Assembly (NCBI GenBank): GCA_003553305.1
Contig: PWEB01000111.1
Location: 1 to 5,406 of the forward strand
DNA: 5,406 nucleotides
Origin: Syntrophomonadaceae bacterium
Lineage (GTDB): Bacteria > Bacillota > Dethiobacteria > DTU022
Direction of reading: 5' to 3'
The position numbers were made by a program, and so were the translations under genes. A model generated the notes under the pieces. The model had not been told where the DNA came from and ran no database searches. It worked only from the letters and a program-made list of their open reading frames with translations. This document shows positions 1-5,406 of the stretch, in pieces (position 1 is the first letter of the stretch; every line of letters begins with the position of its first letter).

Positions 1-595
1 ACTCCTGGCTTAACCTGATCGGCACGGCATCTTGAAGATGAGTGCGTCCCACTTTAATAACATCATCAAATTCTTCGCACTTTATTCTAAAGGTATAGAT
101 TAAATCTTCCTGCGCTTTGACCAGTTTTTCAGCCATGATTAGTGAACTGATCCGCACCGCTGTTGGGAAAACATCATTTGTGGACTGAGACATATTGACG
201 TGGGTATTCGGGGAAAGAATACTGTAATCACCTTTTTCGCCGCCCAATAGCTCTATCGCCCGGTTAGCGATCACTTCATTGGCATTCATATTAAAAGAAG
301 TTCCGGCCCCGCCCTGGATCACATCAACCACAAACTGATCATGCAAATGGCCTTCAACAATCTCATCCGCTGCTGCTGCAATAGCTTTACCAATCCGGGG
401 TTCTAAAATGCCGGCGCTGACATTGGCTTCGGCAGCACATTTCTTAACTAAAGCCAATGAAGAAATCATCTCTGGGAATAAACTGTAACCGGTTATTGGA
501 AAGTTCTCCATGGCTCTTAAGGTTTGAATCCCATAATACTTGTCTTTAGGTATTTCACGAGTCCCCAGCAAGTCTTCTTCCACCCTGTATTCCAT
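1..595 (-). CDS. aspA: Aspartate ammonia-lyase (aspartase), N-terminal part, cut by the window edge
   Basis: Catalyses reversible deamination of L-aspartate to fumarate and ammonia in the cytoplasm; active as a homotetramer (family knowledge). The 198 visible residues show the aspartase/fumarase superfamily pattern in order: QGGAGTSFNMNANE at 94-107, SQSTNDVFPTA at 136-146 and GRTHLQDAVPI at 183-193. T99, S138, T139, N140, T185 and H186 match the substrate-binding residues known from Bacillus aspartase with a constant two-residue offset. GGAG and STNDVFPTA favour aspartase over class II fumarase. The family is usually about 470 residues, so more than half, including the catalytic serine loop, lies beyond position 1. 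The ATG at 595 is chosen over an out-of-frame ATG at 600 because it gives the conserved protein and sits 9 bases from an AGGAAGG site. It lies 82 bases downstream of the GH130 stop, with no terminator seen between, so partial co-transcription is possible. Confidence 0.95.
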   Translation of the reverse strand, partial: MEYRVEEDLLGTREIPKDKYYGIQTLRAMENFPITGYSLFPEMISSLALVKKCAAEANVSAGILEPRIGKAIAAAADEIVEGHLHDQFVVDVIQGGAGTSFNMNANEVIANRAIELLGGEKGDYSILSPNTHVNMSQSTNDVFPTAVRISSLIMAEKLVKAQEDLIYTFRIKCEEFDDVIKVGRTHLQDAVPIRLSQE

Positions 596-604
596 GCCAT
601 CTTT

Positions 605-611
605 CCTTCCT
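605..611 (-). promoter_or_regulatory. Ribosome binding site of aspA
   Basis: AGGAAGG on the minus strand, with a 9-base spacer to the ATG at 595. The other ATG, at 600, would leave only 4 bases and is in the wrong frame, so this site decides the start. Confidence 0.75.
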
Positions 612-647
612 GGTTTTTAGCCCATTTTAATAAACCCATGCTCTCTC

Positions 648-656
648 ATCATAACA
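648..656 (-). promoter_or_regulatory. Candidate extended -10 promoter for aspA
   Basis: The minus strand reads TGTTATGAT, which fits the extended -10 pattern TGnTATAAT with one mismatch. No convincing -35 box is found 16-18 bases upstream, as expected if the extended TG carries recognition. Transcription from here would give a leader of roughly 45 bases containing the aspA ribosome site. It lies in the 82-base gap after the GH130 stop. AT-rich gaps give such matches by chance, so this is a candidate only. Confidence 0.35.
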
Positions 657-677
657 TACAGGAAAATCAAAGAATTC

Positions 678-2147
678 TTAGCTGTAATAATGAAGTTTGC
701 TAAAAAGCTCATCTAGCGACACTGAGGCAAATGAGGATGCATAATCAGCCATAGCGTAGGGGACAATCAATTCTCCATTGTGAATCAATGAGCCGCAGGA
801 ATAAACAACATTAGGCACATAACCTTCCCGTTCTTCTTCGTTGGGGGCTAAAAGTGGTTCTTTGGTATATCCTAAAACTATGGTGGGATCATCAAGATCA
901 AGCAAAGTGGCCCCCAGGCAGTACCTGCGCATCGGCCCAACCCCATGGGTTATTAACAACCACCCTTTTTCAGTTTCAATTGGCGAACCGCAGTTTCCGA
1001 TCTGGATGAACTCCCAGGTTTCTTTTGGCTCCTGAATCATTTTAGCATCCTGCCAAAAATTAATTTCATCAGAGATCATAATATAATTATTAACGCCATC
1101 CAAACGTGATACCATGACATACTTATTGTTTATTTTTCTGGGGAAAAGAGCCATCCCTTTATTCTGAGCATATTGACCATGAATAGGCTGGACCACAAAA
1201 TGATAAAAATCCTTGGTCTGTAATAACTTCGGTAATATAGTATACCCACTATAGGCTGTGTAGGTTGCATAATAAGTAACAGAACCGTCATCATCAGTAA
1301 ATTCAACGAAACGGGCATCTTCGATGCCATTGCTTTCACTGTAAGAGTTTGGATAGATCACTCTTTCTGAAAGAGCGGTATCCAGAGAGAAAGTCATTTC
1401 ATAGTGTGAACTGGCTAACCAGTTGATATCATCGATAACCTTTTTATGGAGGGGAGTCAGGTCATTTCTGATCATGCAATCTTCAATGCTTGCCCGAAGA
1501 TCCCCGTAAACAAATTTATCATCGAGGGGATCCATGACCATCCCAACAAATTCTTCTTGAACATGCATTTCTGAAAGCTTATCTAAGAACTCCTGCTTAT
1601 CATAAATAAACTTTTGAACAGCTTCGGGAATATCTACCAGGTCGCCGGGATCTTTAAAAGTCAGGTTGTTGTGCTTATCAATAACACCGCTCCTAAAAAC
1701 AATAGAAGAAATATGTCCTTCACCCGTAGCCCGAAAACTGACAATAACCCTTTTTGAACCTCCATTGAGTGATGTTTGATCAGGGTCCTCTACAATAGAG
1801 GGATTAAAAAATGCAGCTGATTCAATCGAGTACTCCATCGTGAAATAAGAACCAATCAGATACTTTGTTTCTTTTGATAACTGTTCATGATCAATATCCA
1901 TCTGTTCAAGAAGATACTGCACCTTATCATAATGATTTTTAAAAACTTGTGAAATATTTCGATGGCGCTGAGAAAAATTCACCAGGACCTGATTTAAAGT
2001 AAATCTGATCTCATCATCTGACAAAGCAAGGACCATCCCTATAATATTTTTAGCTCTTTCCTCACCGCCGGGTAGAAAAAAACGGGCAATCACCCTTCCG
2101 GAATCCGGATAAAATCTAATATCTTTCCTTTCTGCCTCGATAACCAA
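678..2147 (-). CDS. Long-form GH130-type glycoside phosphorylase/hydrolase (beta-mannoside-type)
   Basis: Probably a cytoplasmic five-bladed beta-propeller enzyme of the GH130 type, a family of beta-mannoside phosphorylases and some hydrolases; substrate and mode cannot be fixed from the sequence. There is no signal peptide or membrane segment. The first ~100 residues are a mostly helical extension absent from the short (~300-350 residue) GH130 enzymes. The propeller motifs follow: FNPSIVEDPD at 114-123, SFRATGEGH at 137-145, GIEDARF at 274-280 (D277 the likely catalytic acid), KGMALFPRKINNKYVMVSR at 330-348, GNCGSPIETEKGWLLITHG at 384-402 and VPNVVYSCGSLI at 444-455. The end, around VPYAMADYASSFASVSLDEL, resembles the final blade of the family. 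Short relatives usually have EDPR where this protein has EDAR. Translation starts at TTG 2147, supported by GGGAGG at a 9-base distance. It has its own TATAAT and follows a terminator, so it begins a new transcript. No sugar transporter or other mannan gene is visible. Confidence 0.82.
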   Translation of the reverse strand: MVIEAERKDIRFYPDSGRVIARFFLPGGEERAKNIIGMVLALSDDEIRFTLNQVLVNFSQRHRNISQVFKNHYDKVQYLLEQMDIDHEQLSKETKYLIGSYFTMEYSIESAAFFNPSIVEDPDQTSLNGGSKRVIVSFRATGEGHISSIVFRSGVIDKHNNLTFKDPGDLVDIPEAVQKFIYDKQEFLDKLSEMHVQEEFVGMVMDPLDDKFVYGDLRASIEDCMIRNDLTPLHKKVIDDINWLASSHYEMTFSLDTALSERVIYPNSYSESNGIEDARFVEFTDDDGSVTYYATYTAYSGYTILPKLLQTKDFYHFVVQPIHGQYAQNKGMALFPRKINNKYVMVSRLDGVNNYIMISDEINFWQDAKMIQEPKETWEFIQIGNCGSPIETEKGWLLITHGVGPMRRYCLGATLLDLDDPTIVLGYTKEPLLAPNEEEREGYVPNVVYSCGSLIHNGELIVPYAMADYASSFASVSLDELFSKLHYYS

Positions 2148-2156
2148 TTTGAATAT

Positions 2157-2162
2157 CCTCCC
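2157..2162 (-). promoter_or_regulatory. Strong ribosome binding site that fixes the TTG start of the GH130 gene
   Basis: GGGAGG on the minus strand, 9 bases before TTG at 2147. This near-consensus site at ideal spacing is the main reason to accept the non-ATG start; no in-frame ATG lies close by. Confidence 0.8.
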
Positions 2163-2182
2163 GTTATAAGCTCACCTGCTCT

Positions 2183-2188
2183 ATTATA
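2183..2188 (-). promoter_or_regulatory. -10 box of the GH130 gene promoter
   Basis: A perfect TATAAT on the minus strand lies between the upstream terminator (2248-2214) and the ribosome site (2162-2157). The implied transcript start near 2176 gives a leader of about 29 bases. The matching -35 region is weak (GTGCAA at a 17-base spacer, TGCAAA at 16), so the promoter may be modest or need an activator. Its place between terminator and ribosome site is what makes it credible. Confidence 0.6.
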
Positions 2189-2213
2189 TACAATTTCAAA
2201 CATCTTTGCACGC

Positions 2214-2248
2214 AAAAAAACAGGGGAAAAATAAAACCACCCTGTTTT
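2214..2248 (-). terminator. Rho-independent terminator of the acidic secreted protein gene
   Basis: On the minus strand AAAACAGGG (2248-2240) pairs perfectly with CCCTGTTTT (2225-2217) across a 14-base loop. The stem's final T residues merge into a T run ending at 2214. It starts about 38 bases after the stop codon at 2286 and separates this gene from GH130. The 9-bp stem with a T tail is a standard intrinsic terminator. The plus strand has no comparable T run on the other side, so it appears one-directional. Confidence 0.88.
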
Positions 2249-2285
2249 AATATTGCGGAAAAGATCAGCTCTTATAAGCATCATT

Positions 2286-2897
2286 TTAGAACAGGTCCAA
2301 CCACCCAACCTCTACCTCTTTGCTAAGCCCCGGATTTCCTCCACCAGTTGATCCATCTTCACCAAAATCCAAATCATGCCAATCAGTATCCACCTTTATA
2401 CCAGGCTTCATATTTTCCATACTAAATGATTCTTTAATTTCTGCTTCGCCTTCAATCTTCATATCTTCATGCAAATAAGCGCCGGTCCAGGGGCTGCTAA
2501 TATCAATGTGACGCTTAGTTGTGCCCTCTGAAGTGCCGGCCTTTTGATCCATCTCGAAGGATTCACCGACATATTGATCACCTTTTACAACCTCAGTCTC
2601 TCCATCTCCATCTTCATCTCCATCTTCATCTTCATCAACATTTAATCCAAAGGAGTCTTCTTTAACTTCTTCAGAATTACCATCCTTCACATCAGCATCA
2701 TAAGATCCTGAAGTGGCTTCAAATCCCTGGCTCACACTGCCGGATTCACCGGGTTCTGCTTCAACCTGGACTGCCCATATCTGTTCTGTCAAAGGTTCAC
2801 TATTATACTGAGCACCATCCACACTAAAGCCGGTTGAGAATACGGCAATAGCAAAACCAACAGTCACAAGCATTATCCCTTTAAAAAATTCTTTCAT
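2286..2897 (-). CDS. Small acidic secreted protein of unknown function
   Basis: I do not recognise this 203-residue protein. It begins with a typical Sec signal peptide: K2 and K6, then a hydrophobic core at about 8-20. Cleavage is likely near residues 25-29; there is no lipobox cysteine and no cysteine anywhere. The mature part is very acidic, with an almost pure Asp/Glu/Gly tract at 88-100 (DEDEDGDEDGDGE) that could bind calcium or other cations. The motif ESFxM is seen at 112-116 and 156-160, followed by a K-[AP]-G (119-121, 164-166), with a weaker DSF copy at 81-83, suggesting a degenerate internal repeat. The C-terminus is Gly-rich (184-190) and ends in WLDLF. The ATG at 2897 has a GGGAG site 12 bases upstream, a long spacer. 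It is followed by a strong terminator and preceded by the structured GC-rich island. An exported surface or matrix component is a guess; function is unknown. Confidence 0.75.
   Translation of the reverse strand: MKEFFKGIMLVTVGFAIAVFSTGFSVDGAQYNSEPLTEQIWAVQVEAEPGESGSVSQGFEATSGSYDADVKDGNSEEVKEDSFGLNVDEDEDGDEDGDGETEVVKGDQYVGESFEMDQKAGTSEGTTKRHIDISSPWTGAYLHEDMKIEGEAEIKESFSMENMKPGIKVDTDWHDLDFGEDGSTGGGNPGLSKEVEVGWLDLF
2598..2637 (-). repeat. Short imperfect trinucleotide repeat coding the Asp/Glu/Gly tract
   Basis: Tandem GAT/GAA/GGA-type codons encode residues 88-100 of the acidic secreted protein. The units vary, so this is a diverged low-complexity tract, with limited scope for in-frame length change by slippage. 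Confidence 0.6.
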
Positions 2898-2977
2898 ACT
2901 TTTACAGGGCTCCCTTTAATCTTCAATTACCATATTTATGCTATTTATAAATATATTCTTACTGCTCAGCTATAGTC

Positions 2978-3178
2978 GTGATGCATTTTGGGCTGGCGAC
3001 ATTGCGATAGAGCGGTCGCAATGGTCGACGAAGCAAAGTTTTTAGCTGGCCGGCCTGGGTCTAAACCGCCGAGGCCTGAGCCATAGATGATGAATGCTGA
3101 GGGCAACCAAAGCGAAAGCCTGAAGCTGAGTCGCCACCATTGCCCGCGAGGAGCTGGCACCAGGCCAAAACGCAGCAC
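2978..3178 (-). repeat. GC-rich island bounded by 23-base imperfect inverted repeats; candidate structured RNA or dispersed repeat
   Basis: The segment at 2978-3000 is the imperfect inverse of 3156-3178, with 18 of 23 positions complementary. The best stretch pairs GTGATGCATTTTGGGC (2978-2993) with GGCCAAAACGCAGCAC (3163-3178). Two of the five mismatches (2985/3171 and 2997/3159) become G-U pairs in a minus-strand transcript but are A-C on the plus strand, so minus is the more likely RNA strand, as for all neighbouring genes. Inside are a bulged hairpin (2997-3027), a GGCCT/AGGCC stem (3052-3056 with 3072-3076) and further complementary pieces. Composition contrasts sharply with both flanks. 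No transposase, clear target duplication or known riboswitch core was recognised. It may be a non-autonomous mobile repeat, an mRNA-stabilising element or an ncRNA. I cannot test whether it is repeated elsewhere in the genome. Confidence 0.5.
2997..3027. other. Bulged stem-loop inside the GC-rich island
   Basis: CGACATTGCGA (2997-3007) pairs with TCGCAATGGTCG (3016-3027): 11 base pairs with one extra G at 3023 and an 8-base loop. A third related segment, GTCGCCACCATTG at 3130-3142, could pair with either arm, so alternative folds are possible. Confidence 0.65.
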
Positions 3179-3238
3179 TGCTGTACAGACACAATATATT
3201 TAATTTTTCCTTCCCTATTTTAAACACAAAATCATATG

Positions 3239-4462
3239 TCACGTCAACCTTCTGAGCATAGCATACTTACTAATTATAAAGTCATCTTCACCTGGCATAG
3301 GAATATAGACAATATAGCTGTTGTGGGCCTGGTCCAGGCTGCTGCCCGTTTCATCACTGATTATCCAGTCTACCCGGGTCTTAATAACTTCCGGATACTG
3401 AGGGTCAAGGATTTCTAAGACATCACCCACCGAAAACCTGTTCCGAGCCCTGATTCTGATCCTGTTCTCGTCAGGCTTATGTTCGTCAACAGTGCCTACA
3501 AAATCATAGTTTTTGATCGGTGACGCCTTTGCGGTATATTCAGTCTCGGTTTTCTTCTCGGGCAGGTAAAATCCAGTGGTGTAGGGCCGGTGAGATACTT
3601 TGTTCAATTCTTCGAGCCATTCGGAATTAAATGCATAGGAGTTTCCGGATTTATAAAAGCTATTCAAGGCCGCACGGTAAACCCTGGTTACAGCCGCCAC
3701 ATAATATGCTGTCTTCATCCGCCCTTCAATCTTTAAGCCATCAACGCCAGCCCCGGCCAGCTCAGGAATGTGTTCAATCATGCAAAGGTCCCTGGAATTT
3801 AGAATGTAAGTTCCGCGGGCATCCTCATGAATACTTTGTGCTTCCTCACGGCCTGTCTCCCGCAATTGATATTCCCAGCGACAGGGTTGAGTACACAGCC
3901 CGCGATTGGCAGATCGGTCGTTCAAATACTTTGATAGCAGGCAGCGGCCTGAATAGGCAATGCACATTGCCCCGTGAACAAAGACCTCTAATTCCATTTC
4001 CGGAACCTTTTTTTTAATCTCACTGATTTGAGAAAGGCTAAGTTCCCGGGCTAAAACAATCCGGTCTACTCCCTGTTCTTTCCAGAACCGCACACTTTCA
4101 CTGTTGGTGGTATTAGCCTGGGTGCTTAAATGTATCTTTACCGCAGAATCAAAAAAGCGAATCATAGATAAAAATCCGGGATCAGAAACTATCACTGCAT
4201 CAATGCCCATTTGCACAGCTTGTTTGAAATAGGCTTTCATCTCTTCTAAATCTTCATCAAAAGGAAAGATATTAATGGCCAGGTAGACTTGACGATTATG
4301 CTGATGTGCAAAACGAATCCCTTCAGCAAGATCATCAGGGGTAAAAGACGTCTCGGGCGCCCTTAACGAGTAGGATCCGACACCACAATAAACCGCATCG
4401 GCTCCAAAACGCACTGCGGTTTTTAGTCTTTCCAAGTTTCCTGCCGGCGCTAAAAGTTCCAT
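3239..4462 (-). CDS. Peptidase U32 family protein, probably tRNA 5-hydroxyuridine synthesis factor (TrhP/YrrO-like)
   Basis: U32 proteins were named as peptidases, but studied members act in RNA hydroxylation: TrhP (YegQ) and Bacillus YrrN/YrrO make 5-hydroxyuridine at tRNA position 34, and RlhA hydroxylates 23S rRNA. This 407-residue protein matches the long YrrO/YegQ form. Numbering from the ATG at 4462, it opens with MELLAPAGNLERLK and continues GADAVYCGVGSYSLR. The U32 signature EVFVHGAMCIAYSGRC is at about 159-174. Four cysteines at about 167, 174, 190 and 194 (GAMC, GRC, GLC, QPC) fit the Fe-S site of the family, and DGLKIEGRMK follows at 241-250. The C-terminal domain begins near 318 with NYDFVGTVDE. 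A TTG at 4480 would add six residues, but neither start has a visible ribosome site. The gene lies 63 bases after the dockerin gene stop without a terminator between. Choice among U32 subtypes is inferred from length and motifs. Confidence 0.93.
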   Translation of the reverse strand: MELLAPAGNLERLKTAVRFGADAVYCGVGSYSLRAPETSFTPDDLAEGIRFAHQHNRQVYLAINIFPFDEDLEEMKAYFKQAVQMGIDAVIVSDPGFLSMIRFFDSAVKIHLSTQANTTNSESVRFWKEQGVDRIVLARELSLSQISEIKKKVPEMELEVFVHGAMCIAYSGRCLLSKYLNDRSANRGLCTQPCRWEYQLRETGREEAQSIHEDARGTYILNSRDLCMIEHIPELAGAGVDGLKIEGRMKTAYYVAAVTRVYRAALNSFYKSGNSYAFNSEWLEELNKVSHRPYTTGFYLPEKKTETEYTAKASPIKNYDFVGTVDEHKPDENRIRIRARNRFSVGDVLEILDPQYPEVIKTRVDWIISDETGSSLDQAHNSYIVYIPMPGEDDFIISKYAMLRRLT

Positions 4463-4468
4463 GCTTAG

Positions 4469-4474
4469 ATTATA
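4469..4474 (-). promoter_or_regulatory. TATAAT box immediately upstream of the U32 start; possible leaderless promoter
   Basis: A perfect TATAAT ends 6 bases before the ATG at 4462, so transcription would begin at or next to the A of the start codon. No Shine-Dalgarno-like sequence occurs upstream of this ATG or of TTG 4480, which agrees with a leaderless mRNA. The -35 match is poor (TTCCCT at an 18-base spacer). A chance match in AT-rich DNA, with the gene expressed from an upstream promoter, is the alternative. Confidence 0.4.
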
Positions 4475-4525
4475 CAGCAAAGTTCACTGCAGAGGGAAGC
4501 GTAATTAGTAAACCAAAGCAGTCAG

Positions 4526-5406
4526 CTAAGATCCAGCCACCTCAAATGAACCAATTAGGCCGAGAGCATGCTGCATGATTAAAACCACATCGTTAACATC
4601 AACTTTACTGTCCCCATTTACATCAGCAGCTCCTAACTGGCCATCGTCAAATTCTTTAATTTTCAATACATGTTGCATGGTCAGGGTTACATCCTGGACA
4701 TCAACTTCGCCGTTACCATTTATATCGCCATATATAATAACCGGGTCCGAATCGGAATCGGAATCAGGATCCGAATCATCCTTGGAAGAATCTGATTCAT
4801 CACCGGACCAGGCTTCATCTTCCGGGTTGGCTGCAGGATCTGAGTCAGAATCCACTTCAGAATCGGATTCGGGATCGGAACCGGGGTCTGGGTTGGAGTC
4901 GGGATCGGATTTAGTTTCAGATTCGGTTTCGGGGTCATGATCCGGATCCGTTTCTTCTAATGGATCAGAACCAGAGTCATCTTCAGGAAGAGGCCCGGTT
5001 GACTCAGCAGTTTCCAAATAACTTTCTGCTACCCAGCCATATTCAACTTGATCGTTTATCTCCGCAGCAGCATACCACCAGTAGTGGTAAGAAAAGATGC
5101 TGCCTGGTTGTGATGCGTAAATGCCGTTGCTGGGGTGTTCTTTTACCTCAAGAATTGCACCTTCCGGAAGTTGGACAGGAGAGCGGTCAGCTCCTTCCAG
5201 GCGAAAGTTAAGGCTGCCGGCAGTAGTTCGCACATTTTCTCCCGGAACAAATACATTTGATTTTTCTGCAGCAGCCGGTAAAACTATAAAAGAGGTTGGC
5301 CACCGGCGATCATCCGGTTCAATTGTATAGGTATTATAGGCGCTTCTGCTGCTGCTTGAATCAGAGACCAGGATCGAACCATCTTCTTCAACCGCTTCAA
5401 CCACTG
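4526..5406 (-). CDS. Secreted CHAP-like/SH3b protein with acidic linker and C-terminal type I dockerin, 5' end outside window
   Basis: The frame is open to the window edge. The visible 292 residues (numbered from the codon at 5404) begin VVEAVEEDGSILVSDS and run to RRWPTSFIVLP (about 34-43), which looks like the C-terminal strands of a CHAP amidase/peptidase domain. An SH3b domain follows at about 57-132 (VRTTAGSLNFR ... EYGWVAESYLE), usual in wall-binding proteins. Residues 133-221 are an unstructured Asp/Ser/Pro/Glu linker. The C-terminus is a type I dockerin (about 225-285) with two calcium loops: DINGNGEVDVQD at 227-238 and DVNGDSKVDVND at 261-272, each followed by a V-x-L-x-MQH-x-L helix. 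Dockerins bind cohesin domains, so the protein may dock on a surface scaffold; peptidoglycan cleavage or remodelling is the likely activity if the full CHAP domain is present. The GTG at 5404 is almost surely an internal valine. It ends in TAG, 63 bases before the U32 start. Confidence 0.88.
   Translation of the reverse strand, partial: VVEAVEEDGSILVSDSSSSRSAYNTYTIEPDDRRWPTSFIVLPAAAEKSNVFVPGENVRTTAGSLNFRLEGADRSPVQLPEGAILEVKEHPSNGIYASQPGSIFSYHYWWYAAAEINDQVEYGWVAESYLETAESTGPLPEDDSGSDPLEETDPDHDPETESETKSDPDSNPDPGSDPESDSEVDSDSDPAANPEDEAWSGDESDSSKDDSDPDSDSDSDPVIIYGDINGNGEVDVQDVTLTMQHVLKIKEFDDGQLGAADVNGDSKVDVNDVVLIMQHALGLIGSFEVAGS
4742..4984 (-). repeat. Low-complexity Ser/Asp/Pro-coding repeat tract
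   Basis: Degenerate hexamer-like units (GATTCG/GATTCC/GATCCC families) encode the SDPDSDSD-type linker between the SH3b and dockerin domains. Units have diverged at third positions, so selection appears to act on amino acid composition. It creates long spurious open frames on the other strand. Confidence 0.75.

Larger units (their letters stand above)
2898..3238. other. 341-base intergenic region: AT-rich flanks around a GC-rich structured island
   Basis: Between the U32 stop (3239) and the ATG at 2897 no credible protein gene is seen. The right flank (about 3190-3238) and left flank (about 2898-2974) are strongly A/T-rich, while the middle (about 2975-3190) is sharply G/C-rich and full of complementary segments. 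The left flank should contain the promoter of the acidic protein gene, but no -10/-35 pair stands out. No poly-T terminator follows the U32 gene; the island itself may end or stabilise that transcript. Confidence 0.7.

Noticed and set aside
596..677. Terminator between GH130 and aspA
   Set aside because: No GC-rich stem followed by a T run was found in the 82-base gap.
3170..3190. Terminator-like hairpin around CTGTACAG and GCAGTGCTGC after the U32 gene
   Set aside because: Stems are only 4-5 bp with loops of 0-2 bases and no following T run, so it is not a standard intrinsic terminator.
2966..3242. Two overlapping minus-strand open frames of 66-70 codons across the GC-rich island
   Set aside because: They exist because GC-rich DNA has few stop codons; both lie on self-complementary DNA, show Trp/Arg/Pro/Ser-rich translations without domain character, and lack a convincing start site. 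The island is better read as RNA/repeat.
3631..4017. Plus-strand 128-codon frame
   Set aside because: It lies wholly antisense to the conserved U32 catalytic core and shows no recognisable domain.
4463..4480. TTG at 4480 as the U32 start
   Set aside because: It has no ribosome site and adds six residues before the conserved MELLAPAGN start; the TATAAT lies inside this extension. It is not fully excluded.
4575..4940. Plus-strand frame with long Ser-Glu-Ser repeats
   Set aside because: It is the antisense shadow of the dockerin domain and the Asp/Ser linker; the minus frame has real domains.
4742..4984. CRISPR-like or tandem-repeat array
   Set aside because: The repeating units are short, in frame and diverged, with no spacer structure; they encode a protein linker.
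5402..5404. GTG at 5404 as a start of the dockerin protein
   Set aside because: The residues after it continue a CHAP-like strand (VVEAVEEDGSILVS), the frame is open to the edge, and no signal peptide follows, so it is an internal valine.

Overview
The window looks like chromosomal DNA of an anaerobic, Gram-positive-type member of the Clostridia (Firmicutes). The support is: strong GGAGG-type ribosome sites, a TTG start, a dockerin-bearing CHAP/SH3b wall protein, a long U32 (YrrO/YegQ-type) protein, and moderately AT-rich DNA with A/T-rich gaps. This placement is an inference from gene types; no marker gene fixes the genus. All five protein genes lie on the minus strand, so transcription runs from the right end (5406) to the left end (1).

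Layout in transcription order. (1) 5406-4526: the C-terminal part of a secreted protein with a CHAP-like tail, an SH3b domain, a long Asp/Ser/Pro linker and a C-terminal type I dockerin; its 5' end is outside the window. (2) 4462-3239: a complete peptidase-U32 family protein with four Fe-S-type cysteines, probably a tRNA hydroxylation factor, with a perfect TATAAT placed so that the mRNA could be leaderless. (3) 3238-2898: a 341-base gap holding a GC-rich, strongly self-complementary island bounded by 23-base imperfect inverted repeats, set in very AT-rich DNA. (4) 2897-2286: a small, very acidic secreted protein of unknown function, closed by a clear Rho-independent terminator at 2248-2214. 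(5) 2147-678: a long-form GH130-type glycoside phosphorylase/hydrolase with its own TATAAT, a strong ribosome site and a TTG start. (6) 595-1: the N-terminal 198 codons of aspartate ammonia-lyase (aspA), running off the left end.

The genes do not form one pathway. The window reads as independent or weakly linked units: cell-surface proteins (dockerin protein, acidic exported protein), an RNA-modification protein, a cytoplasmic beta-mannoside-type enzyme, and an aspartate catabolic enzyme giving fumarate and ammonia. The terminator separates the acidic protein from GH130. No terminator was seen between the dockerin gene and the U32 gene, or between GH130 and aspA, so read-through is possible there.

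The most notable unexplained element is the GC-rich island at about 2978-3178. Two mismatches of its outer inverted repeat become G-U pairs only in the minus-strand transcript, which hints at a structured RNA or an RNA-folding mobile repeat transcribed with the neighbouring genes. I saw no CRISPR array, tRNA, rRNA, transposase or intact mobile element.
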